From: Archangium sp.
GTDB taxonomy: Bacteria; Myxococcota; Myxococcia; Myxococcales; Myxococcaceae
DNA length: 64,000 bases
Direction of reading: 5' to 3'
Assembly: GCA_030681645.1 (NCBI GenBank)
Contig: JAUXRX010000037.1
Coordinates: 1 to 64,000 of the forward strand
Part shown: positions 56,076 through 64,000 of the stretch, in pieces
Layout: each line of letters starts with the position of its first letter
Position numbering within the stretch: position 1 is the first letter of the stretch
Notes under the pieces: generated by a model
The model's database searches: none
Told to the model about the DNA's origin: nothing
The model's input: only the letters and a program-made list of their open reading frames with translations
Made by a program: the position numbers and the translations under genes

Positions 56076-56959
56076 CGCTTGATCAACCCGGCCGCGTTGG
56101 GGCTGAAGGGCCGCACGCCGTTGAGGTTCAGGTTGTTGAGGGTGGGGTTGGCGAGCGCGTTCTGCCCGGCGGGCATCAGCGCGGCGCCGGTCTCGTCGAC
56201 CCAGCCCACGCCGTTGGGGGCGGGCCGCGGGGTGCCCACGGCAGCGGTGCCGTCCTGGCGAACGAGACCGCCGCTGGCTGCGTTGGGGGCGCCTGACGCC
56301 GCCGCCGCGCCGCCGTTGCGATCGCTGCCCGGGCCGATCGAGACCACGTGCGTGACGAGGTCGATGCTCTCGGTGAGCTTGCCTTCCTTCCAGGTGACGG
56401 TGAGGTGCACCTCGCGCACCGACTTCTGCAGCTGGTCGACCATCTGGGTGAACTGCTGCTGCGCCATGCCGGCCATCGGCCCCAGCGCGCCCATGAGCCC
56501 GCCTGCGCCGCCGGGTCCGCCCTGTGCCGCCGCCGCTGCCGCCCCCGCGCCCACACCACCGCTCGCCGCGCCGCCACCGAAGAGGCTGCCGAGCATGCCG
56601 CCCGCTCCGTCCTTGCCGTCGCCCATGGGCATGTTGAAGAGCGCGCCGAAGAGCTGCTCGGGCGAGAGGCCGTTGGTCTTGGGGACGATCACCTTCGCGC
56701 GCCACTTGAAGCCGGGCCAGCCTTCGGCGCTGAAGTCGCCCGCGTCTTCTTCGTCGTCGGCGGTGAGGGGCTCGTCGTAGAGCTTCTGCTCGAGGTCCGT
56801 CATCTTCGAGCGGGCCAGCAGCGTCGCGACGGTGAGCTTCTTCGCGTAGACGTGCGAGTAGACGGCGCTGGCGTTGATGTCGAGCACGGCCACGAGCGAG
56901 ACGGCGAGAATGGACATCGCCACCACCACCTCGAGCAGCGTGAAAGCGCGATTTCTCAT
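56072..56959 (-). CDS. gspI: type II secretion minor pseudopilin GspI, enlarged
   Basis: 295 residues, over twice the usual 120-130. The N-terminus MRNRA then FTLLEVVVAMS has Glu5 of the mature form, but Ala and not Gly before the cleavage point. The typical GspI domain (RSKMTDLEQKL, WRAKVI, LTVTWKEG) is interrupted at about residues 110-160 by Gly/Ala-rich sequence (GVGAGAAAAAAQGG). A long Gly/Asn/Pro-rich tail follows. Position between gspH and gspJ supports the assignment. Confidence 0.82.
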   Translation of the reverse strand: MRNRAFTLLEVVVAMSILAVSLVAVLDINASAVYSHVYAKKLTVATLLARSKMTDLEQKLYDEPLTADDEEDAGDFSAEGWPGFKWRAKVIVPKTNGLSPEQLFGALFNMPMGDGKDGAGGMLGSLFGGGAASGGVGAGAAAAAAQGGPGGAGGLMGALGPMAGMAQQQFTQMVDQLQKSVREVHLTVTWKEGKLTESIDLVTHVVSIGPGSDRNGGAAAASGAPNAASGGLVRQDGTAAVGTPRPAPNGVGWVDETGAALMPAGQNALANPTLNNLNLNGVRPFSPNAAGLIKR

Positions 56960-57768
56960 GTGCGCGGCACCTCGAGATCCTCGCTGTGGATCTTCGTCTT
57001 GCCGGTGAGCGGAGAGATGGTGAGCGTCCAGGCGTTGTCGCCCTGGCGCACCCACACCTGCGCGCGCTCGGTGTAGCCCTGCGGGAAGAAGTACAGGTAC
57101 GCCACGCCCGTCTTCGCGGCCAGGCGCTGCTTGCTGGTCCACACCTCGACGCGCACGTTGGCGGGCAGGGTCCTCTCGACCACGTCTTCGTTCGAGAAGT
57201 CCGAGAACTTCGCCGCCTCGTCGACGCGGTTCTTTTCCTGTTCCTGCAGCTGCTGCAGCGTGGGCGCGTCGTCCGAATCGAGCCGGCGGAAGCGCGGGTC
57301 GTCGGCGATCTTGTCCTTGCGCGGCTCGCGGGCGGCCTTCAGCTCGTCGTCACGCTTGAGCATGGCGGTGGCGCCCGACTTCGCGCACTCGGCGCGCCAG
57401 GTGACCGCGGCCTCGTCGTCCTTCGGGGCGGGGAGGTTGAAGACCAGGCGGCAGGTGCGGCCCGAGAGCGCCGCCGTGTCGTAGAGCGCGCGAATGGTGC
57501 CGGCCAGCTCGGTCGAGGCTTCCTTCGCCTTCGCGCCGGTGAGCGCGCCCACGCCCATCACCACCGCGGCGAAGAGCAGGACCACGATGGTCAGCGCCAC
57601 GCTGATCTCGATCAGCGTCATGCCTGAGCTCCGGCGCCTCCGAGGGGCACCGTTCACCCCGGGCGGAGTCGAGGGGCGACCACAGGCGAGCCTGGGCGCC
57701 CATCCCTCGACTCCGCTCGGGATGAACGGGGGGCGGGCCCTGTCTGGGTCGAGGTTGAAGGCGCTCAC
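56956..57768 (-). CDS. gspH: type II secretion minor pseudopilin GspH
   Basis: 270 residues. The GTG at 57768 overlaps the stop of the upstream mini-gene as GTGA. Leader of about 49 residues, ending RRRRSSG before MTLIEISVALTIVVLLF (Glu5). The normal leader is about 6-15 residues. The extra part is encoded by a palindromic repeat (57650-57729). A GTG at 57654 would give a normal 12-residue leader but has no ribosome binding site. The globular domain with RALYDTAALSGRTCRL is GspH-like. Confidence 0.82.
   Translation of the reverse strand: MSAFNLDPDRARPPFIPSGVEGWAPRLACGRPSTPPGVNGAPRRRRSSGMTLIEISVALTIVVLLFAAVVMGVGALTGAKAKEASTELAGTIRALYDTAALSGRTCRLVFNLPAPKDDEAAVTWRAECAKSGATAMLKRDDELKAAREPRKDKIADDPRFRRLDSDDAPTLQQLQEQEKNRVDEAAKFSDFSNEDVVERTLPANVRVEVWTSKQRLAAKTGVAYLYFFPQGYTERAQVWVRQGDNAWTLTISPLTGKTKIHSEDLEVPRT
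57650..57729. repeat. long palindromic repeat in the gspH leader
   Basis: CCGTTCACCCC...GGAGTCGAGGGG and the near-complement CCCTCGACTCC...GGGATGAACGG enclose a 24-bp centre. The arms of about 27 bp have a few mismatches. It is read in frame in gspH upstream of the cleavage site. No second copy is seen in this window. The motif TTCATCCCGAGCGGAGTCGAGGG is a type I know from repeats in many bacterial genomes. Confidence 0.7.
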
Positions 57769-57887
57769 GAGAAGACCCTCAACAGCACGTCGATCACCAG
57801 CCACACGCCCGCGCTGGCGCCCAGCGCCACCGCGATCGTGAGGGGCGAAAGCCCGGTCTGCCTGTCTTCTTCGCCTGGCTTCTTCAT
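57765..57887 (-). CDS. 40-aa membrane mini-protein in the secretion operon
   Basis: Begins MKKPGEEDRQTGLSPL and contains one membrane segment (TIAVALGASAGVWLVIDVLL). It lies between gspG and gspH. Its stop overlaps the gspH start as GTGA, and it starts 12 bp after the gspG stop. The polar-then-hydrophobic form, coupled translation and position make a real gene likely. No known family. It could be a subunit of the secretion platform or a helper for gspH translation. Confidence 0.65.
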   Translation of the reverse strand: MKKPGEEDRQTGLSPLTIAVALGASAGVWLVIDVLLRVFS

Positions 57888-57899
57888 GGGGTGGTCCGG

Positions 57900-58310
57900 T
57901 TACTTCTTGGTCCCCGTGTCCTTCGACGAGATGTCTGCGTCGCTGTCGGCCCCGCCCGGCGCGCCGTCCTTGCCGTAGGACATCACGACCGGCTTGCCGC
58001 CCTCGTTGAGGTACACGTACTCGTGGTCCCACGGGTCGACGGGCATCTTCTCGAGGATCTGCGCGTCGACCACGGCCTTCAGCCCGCCGCCCGTGTCGGG
58101 GTAGTTGCCCTTCTTCGCGTAGTAGGTCTTCAGCGCGTTGCCGATGTTGGCGATGTCGAGGCGCGCGCGATCGACCTTCGCCTGGTCGAGCTGGGGGATG
58201 ACGGCGATGCCGACCGCGGCCATCAGCAGCGAGAGAATGGTGATGACGACGATGATCTCGATGAGGGTCATGCCGCGGGTCGAGCGGCGGCGCTTGGTGA
58301 GGAGCTTCAT
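57900..58310 (-). CDS. gspG: type II secretion major pseudopilin GspG
   Basis: 136 residues. Leader ends STRG, mature MTLIEIIVVITILSLLMAAVG with Glu5. The globular domain has AKVDRARLDIANIGNALKTYYAKKGNYPDT and DPWDHEYVYLN with calcium-binding-type Asp, a good match to GspG. It polymerises into the pseudopilus that pushes substrates through GspD. AGGAAG lies 5 bp before the ATG. The longer basic leader is normal. Confidence 0.95.
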   Translation of the reverse strand: MKLLTKRRRSTRGMTLIEIIVVITILSLLMAAVGIAVIPQLDQAKVDRARLDIANIGNALKTYYAKKGNYPDTGGGLKAVVDAQILEKMPVDPWDHEYVYLNEGGKPVVMSYGKDGAPGGADSDADISSKDTGTKK

Positions 58311-58322
58311 TGCTTCTTCCTT

Positions 58323-58430
58323 TCAGACGTACAGAACGAGGGCGGCGCAGACGAGCGTCGCGGCGAGCGTGAGCAGGGCGCCGGTCACCAGGCGCTGGAT
58401 CAACTGATCATGAACACTGGAACCGTGCAT
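58323..58430 (-). CDS. 35-aa membrane mini-protein between gspF and gspG
   Basis: Begins MHGSSVHDQLIQRLV and has one membrane segment (GALLTLAATLVCAALVLYV) reaching the C-terminus. TGAGGA, which includes the gspF stop, lies 6 bp before its ATG. It sits between gspF and gspG, 12 bp before the gspG ATG. Size, good ribosome binding site and hydrophobicity support a real gene. No known family. Confidence 0.65.
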   Translation of the reverse strand: MHGSSVHDQLIQRLVTGALLTLAATLVCAALVLYV

Positions 58431-58438
58431 GGGAGTCC

Positions 58439-59695
58439 TCACCGCACCATCGAGTTCATCTGCAGAATCGGCATGAGGATCGAGAAGGCCACGAAGGCGA
58501 TCACCGCGCCCATGAGCACGATCATCATCGGCTCGAGCAAGGCGGTGAGCGCGCCGATGCGCACGTTGACGCTCGACTCGTAGCTCTCGGCGACGTTGAG
58601 GAGCATGTCTTCCAACTGGCCCGAGCGCTCCCCGATACCGACCATGTGGTAGACGAGCGGTGGAAATTCGCCCGACTTCTTGAGCGGCGCGGCGATGCTC
58701 TCACCCTCACGAATCGCGTCGCGCGCGGTGTCGATCACCGCCGACATGGTGCTGTTGGTGATCACGTTCTTCACGATGTCGAGCGCGGTCAGCAGCGGCA
58801 CGCCCGACTTGAGCAGGGTGGCGAGGGTGCGGGTGAAGCGGGCCACCGACAGGTGCCGCACCAGCGGGCCGAACACCGGCACCTTGAGCACCACCTTGTC
58901 CCAGACCGGCTTGCCCGATTCCGAGCCCGACCACTTGTAGAAGCCGATGGCCGCGAAGATCAGCCCCGGCACCACCACGAACCAGTAGTTCTGCAGGAAG
59001 TTGCTGCTGGCGATGAGCAGCTTCGTCGTCCACGGCAGGTTGACCTTCATGTCGTCGAAGATCTTGGTGACCTTGGGCACCACCACCGTCATCAGCATGA
59101 TCAGCACGCCGCCGCCGATCACCAACATGATCGCCGGGTAGATCATCGTGCCCACGATCTTCTGCTTGAGGCGGGCCTGGCCTTCGGTGAACTCGGCCAG
59201 CCGCAAGAGCACCGAATCGAGCGCGCCCGAGCTCTCGCCCGCGCGGATCATGTTCACGAACAGCGGCCCGAAGATCTTCACGTGCGTGTTGAGCGCGTCG
59301 CCCAGCGAGCTGCCTTCGTTCACCCGCTGCTTCACGTCCGAGAGGATGCGCTTCAGCTTCTCCTTCTCGACCTGGTCCACCATCGCCGAGAGGGCCTCGA
59401 CCAGCGACACGCCGGCCTTGAGCAGGGTGGCGAGCTGGCGGGTCATCACGGCGATGTCGTCGGTGTTGACGCTGCCGCCGCCCAGCTTGCTGAAGTTGAC
59501 CTCGGTGTTGCCCAGCGACGTCGCCTTCGCCTTGGTGCCGGGCCGCACGCTGCCTTCGGACTGCCCCACCACGTCGGTGAGGAAGATGCCGTCCTTGCGC
59601 AGCACGGCGCGCAACGTCTTGGGGCTCTCGGCTTCCTTGAGGCCCTCGACGTTCTTCCCGGCGGCGCTCAGGCCTCTGTATTCGAAGACTGGCAT
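58439..59695 (-). CDS. gspF: type II secretion inner-membrane protein GspF
   Basis: 418 residues. Two homologous T2SSF domains (residues about 75-205 and 278-400) with three membrane helices. Segments such as LATLLKAGVSLVEAL and TLLKSGVPLLTALDIV are the paired hallmarks. Platform core protein that contacts GspE and GspL. 8 bp separate its stop from the mini-gene start, and it starts 6 bp after the gspE stop. Confidence 0.93.
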   Translation of the reverse strand: MPVFEYRGLSAAGKNVEGLKEAESPKTLRAVLRKDGIFLTDVVGQSEGSVRPGTKAKATSLGNTEVNFSKLGGGSVNTDDIAVMTRQLATLLKAGVSLVEALSAMVDQVEKEKLKRILSDVKQRVNEGSSLGDALNTHVKIFGPLFVNMIRAGESSGALDSVLLRLAEFTEGQARLKQKIVGTMIYPAIMLVIGGGVLIMLMTVVVPKVTKIFDDMKVNLPWTTKLLIASSNFLQNYWFVVVPGLIFAAIGFYKWSGSESGKPVWDKVVLKVPVFGPLVRHLSVARFTRTLATLLKSGVPLLTALDIVKNVITNSTMSAVIDTARDAIREGESIAAPLKKSGEFPPLVYHMVGIGERSGQLEDMLLNVAESYESSVNVRIGALTALLEPMMIVLMGAVIAFVAFSILMPILQMNSMVR

Positions 59696-59701
59696 GGCGG
59701 C

Positions 59702-61489
59702 TTAGAGGTCCTCCTGGGTGACGGAGAGGATCTCGGCGATGGTGGTCTCACCGCGCGCCACCTTGAGCGCGCCGTCGTCGAGCAGGCACAACATGCCCTT
59801 CTCCATCGCCTTCTTCTTGATCGTGCCGGAATCGACGTTCTTGAGCACGAGCTGCCGGATCTCGTCGTCGAGCACGAGCAGCTCGTAGATGCCGGTGCGG
59901 CCGCGATAGCCGACCTTGTTGCAGACCGGGCAGCCCGTGGCCCGGTAGACCTTGTCGCCGCCCAGCGCGCGGAAACGATCCATGCCCATGCCGAGCTTGG
60001 CGATCTCCTCGTCGGTGGGGGTGTAGAGCTCGCGGCACTCCTTGCACACGCGGCGCACCAGGCGCTGGGCCATCACCGCCATCAGCGACGACGAGACGAG
60101 GAACGGCTCGACGCCCATCTCGACGAGACGCGTGACGGCGCCGGCCGAGTCGTTGGTGTGCACCGTGGAGAACACCAGGTGACCGGTGAGCGACGCTTCG
60201 ATGGCGATCTGCGCCGTCTCCTTGTCGCGGATTTCGCCGACCATGATGATGTCGGGGTCCTGCCGGAGGAAGGCGCGCAGGCCGCTCGCGAAGGTCAGCC
60301 CGATCTTCGGGTTGAGCGGCATCTGGTTGATGCCCTTCAACTGGTACTCGACCGGATCCTCGACGGTGAGGATCTTCACCTCGGGCGTGTTGATGCGGGT
60401 GAGCGCGCCGTAGAGGGTGGTGGTCTTGCCGGAACCCGTGGGGCCGGTGACCAGCACGATGCCGTGAGACCGGCGAATGAGCTCGTCGAGCTCGGCGAGG
60501 ATCGTCGCGTTCATCCCGATCTCGGCGAGGTCGAGCAGCGTGGCGCTCTTGTCGAGCAGACGCATCACGATGCTCTCGCCGTGCACCGTGGGAATGGTCG
60601 ACACACGAATGTCGATGTCGCGGCCGGCCAGCTTGATCTTGATGCGGCCGTCCTGGGGCAGGCGCTTCTCGGCGATGTTGAGCTGCGCCATGATCTTCAC
60701 GCGGCTCAAGATCGAGTTCTGGTACCGCTTGGGCGGCTTGATGATGTTCTGCAGCACGCCGTCGATGCGGAAGCGCACGGCCAGCTCGCGCTCCATCGGC
60801 TCGATGTGAATGTCCGACGCCCGCTCCTTCGCCGCACGGAAGAGCAAGGAGTTGACGAGGCGGATGATCGGGGCCTCGTCGCCGGTGTCGAGGAGGTCCT
60901 GGTCTGACTCGAGCACCTGCTCGGCGGCGTCGAGATCCTGCGCTTCCATCTCGCCGACCACCTGCTCGGCTTCGTTGATCGACCGGTCGTAGACCGAGTT
61001 GATCGCGTCGATGATGGTGCTGGCGCGGGCGACCTTCGCCAGCACCTCGCTCTCGAGCATGGTGCGTGCGTGATCGACCACCGCCGTGTCGAGGGGGTCG
61101 GCCACCGCGATCGCGACGAACTCACCTTCCCGCTTGAGCGGAATGAACTTCGCCTGCTTGGCGAAGTTGATCGGCACCTTCTTCACCAGCTCGGGGTCGA
61201 CGTCGTCGATGCTGATCACGCCGACGTATTCGAGGTCGAGCTGGGCGGCGAGCGCGCGCGTGACCTGCTCGTCGGTGACGGCCTTGAGGCCGATCAGCAC
61301 CTCGCCCAGGCGGCCGCCTTTCTCCACCTGCGCGGCCAGCCCCTCGTCGAGCTTCTCCCGGGGCATCCCGAAGGACTCCACCAGGATCTCCCCGAGCGGC
61401 CGCCCGAAGAGGTACGCGGGGCCGTGCGTGACCACGTGCGTGCGCTCGGTCACGGTGCGCTCGCGAATGTCGGTGGCACCGATGTTCAT
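59702..61489 (-). CDS. gspE: type II secretion ATPase GspE
   Basis: 595 residues. N-terminal MshEN-like domains with RLGEVLIGL at about residues 60-68, then the motor with GPTGSGKTT (Walker A), EDPVEYQL, IIMVGEIRD and STVHTNDS. A tetracysteine CKEC...CPVC (zinc) follows. Hexamer that powers pseudopilus growth. The ATG overlaps the gspD stop by 1 bp (TGATG). The first about 35 residues (before RPLGEILVESFG) are extra. Confidence 0.94.
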   Translation of the reverse strand: MNIGATDIRERTVTERTHVVTHGPAYLFGRPLGEILVESFGMPREKLDEGLAAQVEKGGRLGEVLIGLKAVTDEQVTRALAAQLDLEYVGVISIDDVDPELVKKVPINFAKQAKFIPLKREGEFVAIAVADPLDTAVVDHARTMLESEVLAKVARASTIIDAINSVYDRSINEAEQVVGEMEAQDLDAAEQVLESDQDLLDTGDEAPIIRLVNSLLFRAAKERASDIHIEPMERELAVRFRIDGVLQNIIKPPKRYQNSILSRVKIMAQLNIAEKRLPQDGRIKIKLAGRDIDIRVSTIPTVHGESIVMRLLDKSATLLDLAEIGMNATILAELDELIRRSHGIVLVTGPTGSGKTTTLYGALTRINTPEVKILTVEDPVEYQLKGINQMPLNPKIGLTFASGLRAFLRQDPDIIMVGEIRDKETAQIAIEASLTGHLVFSTVHTNDSAGAVTRLVEMGVEPFLVSSSLMAVMAQRLVRRVCKECRELYTPTDEEIAKLGMGMDRFRALGGDKVYRATGCPVCNKVGYRGRTGIYELLVLDDEIRQLVLKNVDSGTIKKKAMEKGMLCLLDDGALKVARGETTIAEILSVTQEDL

Positions 61490-63924
61490 CAGTTGATCTC
61501 CGGCGGCTGCACTTTCAGCGTCTCGGGGTTCGCCTCTTGGACCGGCACCCCGGGCACCGTCGCGTCGGTGGGCGGGAGCACCGGGTTGGCCGGCGTGACC
61601 GGCACGATCAGGCGCTCGCCGGCGGTGCCGGGCCCGCCGTTCTCGAGGCGGTTCATTTCCTTGTTGATGATCTGGGTCATGCGCGCGAGGGGGCCCGACT
61701 TGCGCTGGAAGTCGATCGCCACGTCGTAGGTCGTCGACGCGCCGTAGAACTGCTCGACGAACTCCTGACGCTCCTTCATCTTCCGCTCGAAGATGCGGCG
61801 GAAGTCGCTCGACTCCCGAATGATGTACGGGGTGAGGAAGAGCAGCAGGTTCGTCTTCACCTTGCGGCGCGACTGCTGGCGGAACAGGTTCCCCAGCAGC
61901 GGAATGTCACCCAGGATCGGCGTCTTCGACACCGACTCGACCATGCGGTCCTGCATGATGCCGCCGATGACCACCGTCTCCTGGTCCTTCGCGATCACCG
62001 TGGTCTTGGCGCTGCGCTTCGAGGTGGTGGGGCCGAGCACCGCGTCTTGCGAGGCGATCTCTTCGATCTGCTCGTGGATGACCAGGCGCACGTAGTCGCT
62101 GTCGTTGATCTGCGGCTTCACCGTCAGCTTCAGGTCGACGTTCTGCCGCTGGATGGACCCGATGGGCGAGCCGCCCAGGCCCCCGAGGCCGCCCAGCGCG
62201 CCCAGGCCACCCAACTGCGAGCCCAGGCCCGACTGCCCCGCGAGGCCGGCCAGGCCGCTCAAGCCGCCGAGGCTGCCACCGGTGGAAAAGCCCGACTGGA
62301 AGGGCACGTTCTGCCCCACCGTGATCTCCGCCTCTTCGTTGTCCGTGGTGAGGATGTGCGGCGTCGAGAGCACGTTGACGTCAGACGACTTCTGCATCGC
62401 GTTGATCACGATGCCGAACGCGGGGATCTGCACCCCGCCGATCGACAGGTTGGGAATGGTCGGGCCCTGCAGGCCGGCGAGGAAGCCGCCCATGTTGACC
62501 AGGTTCGCGATCGACAGCGACGGCGGCAGGCCCGAGCCGCTGCCGTACTTGGTGCCGAAGAACACCGGCATGGTGCCGCCCTGGCCGTCGGGCAGGGGCA
62601 ACCCCGCGTGCAGGTTGATGCCGAGGTCAGAGTTGCGATCGAGGTTGACCTCCATGATCACCGCCTCGACGAAGACCTGCCGGCGGCGAATGTCGAGCTT
62701 CTCCACCACGCGCACCAGGCTGCGGAAGTCGTTCTGGCTGGCGATGATCACCAGCGAGTTGGTGGCCTTGTCGGCGCTCACCTTCACCTCGCCCGAAAAG
62801 AGCTCAGCGGCGCCCGCGCCCGGCCGCACCCCGCCCGGGGGCGGCGGCGCACCGGACTTGGGGCGGTTCGCCGTGCCCTGCGCCAGCGTCTGCAGCGTCG
62901 AGGCGACGTCTTCGGCGTTGGCGTTCTCGAGGTAGTAGACGTTGATGCGCCCCTCGCCCGAGATGGGAATGTCGATCTCGCGCACCAGCGCCATGATCCG
63001 CTCGAAGCCCGCCGGGCTGGCGATCACGATGAGCTTGTTGGTGCGCTCGTCGGGGATGATCTGCGAGAGCGTGGCCGAGCCACCGCCTTCAGCGGCCCCG
63101 GGAGCGGGGATGATCGAGGCCACCCCGGGAGGCGGCGGGGCGGTGGCCACGATGCCCGGGCGCTGACCGGGCTTGTTGCTCTTCGACTCGAAGAGCTTGC
63201 CGATCTTGTCGGCGATCTCCTGCGCCGTGGCGTACTGCACCTGGATCACGCGGATCTCGTCGGCGGCCGCGCGCGAGTCGAGCTGCGCCACCACCTTCTC
63301 GAGGCGGTGCATGTTCGAGCCGAGGTCGTTGATGATGATGGTGTCGGGCTGGAAGGGGATGGTGTCGCCCGAGGGCGTGACCAGCTGCTGCAGCACGCCG
63401 CGCAGCTGCTCGATCTCGACGTTCTTCACCTTGAAGATCCGCGTCACCATCTGCTCGTTGAGCGTGTACGGCTCGCTGGTGTCGGTGATCGTGGGAATGG
63501 GGAACTGCTTGGCCCGCTGCTTGTCCACGATCTTCATGAACTTGCCGTGCTCGTAGACGGCGAGGCTGTTCGAATCGAGCGCTGACAGGAACGCGGCGTA
63601 GAACTGGTCGCTGGTGACCTCCACCTTCCCGTTCTCGGGGCCGATGATGGAGATCTTCCCGCGGATGTTCTCGGGGAGGATGAAGGTGCGGCAGGTGACG
63701 TCGGCCACCGTCTGCACCAGCTTCTCGATCTCGACCTTGTCGAAATAGATGTTGTAGCGGCCCTTGCGGCGCTGCTCTTCGCAGCTGGCGCGCTTGGGCG
63801 CGATGGGCTTCTCGGCGGCCCCACCGGGCGGCGGAGGAGGCGGCGGCGGTGCCTGGGCGAACGCGATGAGCGAGACGAAGGTGAGCGAGGCGAGGATCGT
63901 TCGGGTCATGAGCTGGTGCTTCAC
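61489..63924 (-). CDS. gspD: type II secretion secretin GspD
   Basis: 811 residues. Signal peptide ending AFAQA, then a Pro-rich linker. N0-N3 domains follow (YFDKVEIEKLVQTVADVTCRTF, and INVYYLENANAEDVASTLQTLAQ) and a secretin core with VLSTPHILTTDNEEAEITVGQNVPF and VVIGGIMQDRMVESVSKTPILGD. A Gly/Leu-rich run (GLGALGGLGGLGG) lies at about 62160-62280. Outer-membrane channel of the system. The GTG at 63924 overlaps the gspC stop as GTGA; an ATG 5 codons in is also possible. Confidence 0.94.
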   Translation of the reverse strand: MKHQLMTRTILASLTFVSLIAFAQAPPPPPPPPGGAAEKPIAPKRASCEEQRRKGRYNIYFDKVEIEKLVQTVADVTCRTFILPENIRGKISIIGPENGKVEVTSDQFYAAFLSALDSNSLAVYEHGKFMKIVDKQRAKQFPIPTITDTSEPYTLNEQMVTRIFKVKNVEIEQLRGVLQQLVTPSGDTIPFQPDTIIINDLGSNMHRLEKVVAQLDSRAAADEIRVIQVQYATAQEIADKIGKLFESKSNKPGQRPGIVATAPPPPGVASIIPAPGAAEGGGSATLSQIIPDERTNKLIVIASPAGFERIMALVREIDIPISGEGRINVYYLENANAEDVASTLQTLAQGTANRPKSGAPPPPGGVRPGAGAAELFSGEVKVSADKATNSLVIIASQNDFRSLVRVVEKLDIRRRQVFVEAVIMEVNLDRNSDLGINLHAGLPLPDGQGGTMPVFFGTKYGSGSGLPPSLSIANLVNMGGFLAGLQGPTIPNLSIGGVQIPAFGIVINAMQKSSDVNVLSTPHILTTDNEEAEITVGQNVPFQSGFSTGGSLGGLSGLAGLAGQSGLGSQLGGLGALGGLGGLGGSPIGSIQRQNVDLKLTVKPQINDSDYVRLVIHEQIEEIASQDAVLGPTTSKRSAKTTVIAKDQETVVIGGIMQDRMVESVSKTPILGDIPLLGNLFRQQSRRKVKTNLLLFLTPYIIRESSDFRRIFERKMKERQEFVEQFYGASTTYDVAIDFQRKSGPLARMTQIINKEMNRLENGGPGTAGERLIVPVTPANPVLPPTDATVPGVPVQEANPETLKVQPPEIN

Positions 63925-64000
63925 TTGACGTTGTAGGTCTTGCGGACTGCGGCGCCGTTGCGCTCGACCTCGATGTCGATGCGCGAGGACTCTTTGAGCT
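63921..64000 (-). CDS. gspC: type II secretion protein GspC, C-terminal end (partial)
   Basis: Only the last 25 codons lie inside the window, reading LKESSRIDIEVERNGAAVRK then TYNVK and stop. A short strand-rich C-terminus like the end of a PDZ domain, as in GspC. The stop overlaps the gspD start as GTGA. Position upstream of gspD supports the assignment. The rest is outside. Confidence 0.65.
   Translation of the reverse strand, partial: LKESSRIDIEVERNGAAVRKTYNVK

Noticed and set aside
58646..60907. A 753-codon open frame on the plus strand inside the secretion operon
   Set aside because: It is antisense to gspF and gspE, which are certain.

Overview
The window is one continuous stretch of very GC-rich, gene-dense bacterial chromosome. 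The best reading is a member of the Myxococcota. The evidence is a spirochete/planctomycete/deltaproteobacterial-type EF-G, lipoproteins with DAG-rich linkers after the lipobox, FHA-sigma54 regulators, PilT-like paralogues, and a full type II secretion operon in the order C-D-E-F-G-H-I-J-K-L-M-N. No rRNA, tRNA, CRISPR array, integrase or insertion sequence was seen. Many neighbouring genes overlap by 4 bp (ATGA or GTGA), which points to translational coupling.

Layout. 1-8.5 kb: addB-addA (recombination helicase-nuclease) and purA. 8.5-12.9 kb: two small envelope genes, a SRAP/YedK protein, a VapBC-like toxin-antitoxin pair, a lipoprotein and a lipase-maturation-factor-like membrane protein. 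12.9-15 kb: a DprE1/DprE2-like oxidase-reductase pair. 15-18.5 kb: a VIT/vWA protein, a sigma factor and a 73-residue protein in one operon, behind a 19-bp palindrome. 18.5-23.5 kb: secreted proteins, a cyclic-nucleotide-binding/DUF1003 protein, an Hpt protein and an ABC exporter. 23.6-26.1 kb: two tandem PilT-type ATPases. 26-34 kb: a glutathione peroxidase, a membrane acyltransferase-like protein, an esterase, an FHA membrane protein and a predicted outer-membrane protein. 34-39.3 kb: an EamA transporter, a coupled YcaO-TfuA pair, an EEP-fold hydrolase and a metallophosphoesterase. 39.3-44.2 kb: an acyl-CoA ligase, fusA with a clear terminator, and a Cys-motif protein. 44.5-50.9 kb: an ECF sigma factor and an FHA-sigma54 activator, with the activator divergent from a TadE/TadG/TadE-like set. 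50.9-64 kb: the type II secretion operon on the minus strand, cut inside gspC by the window edge.

The most notable items are these. (1) An orphan YcaO-TfuA pair, the signature of peptide or protein thioamidation, has no visible precursor peptide. (2) A two-module repeat at 28.0 and 49.2 kb has conserved flanks around a hairpin whose stem differs in sequence but keeps its pairing; one copy lies in frame inside a TadE-like gene. (3) Several copies of a CCCTCTCCCC palindrome lie in frame in addB, addA and gspK, and a different palindrome lies in the gspH leader. In both pseudopilins the insert falls in the part removed by prepilin peptidase. (4) Two tiny membrane-protein genes of 35 and 40 codons sit inside the secretion operon.
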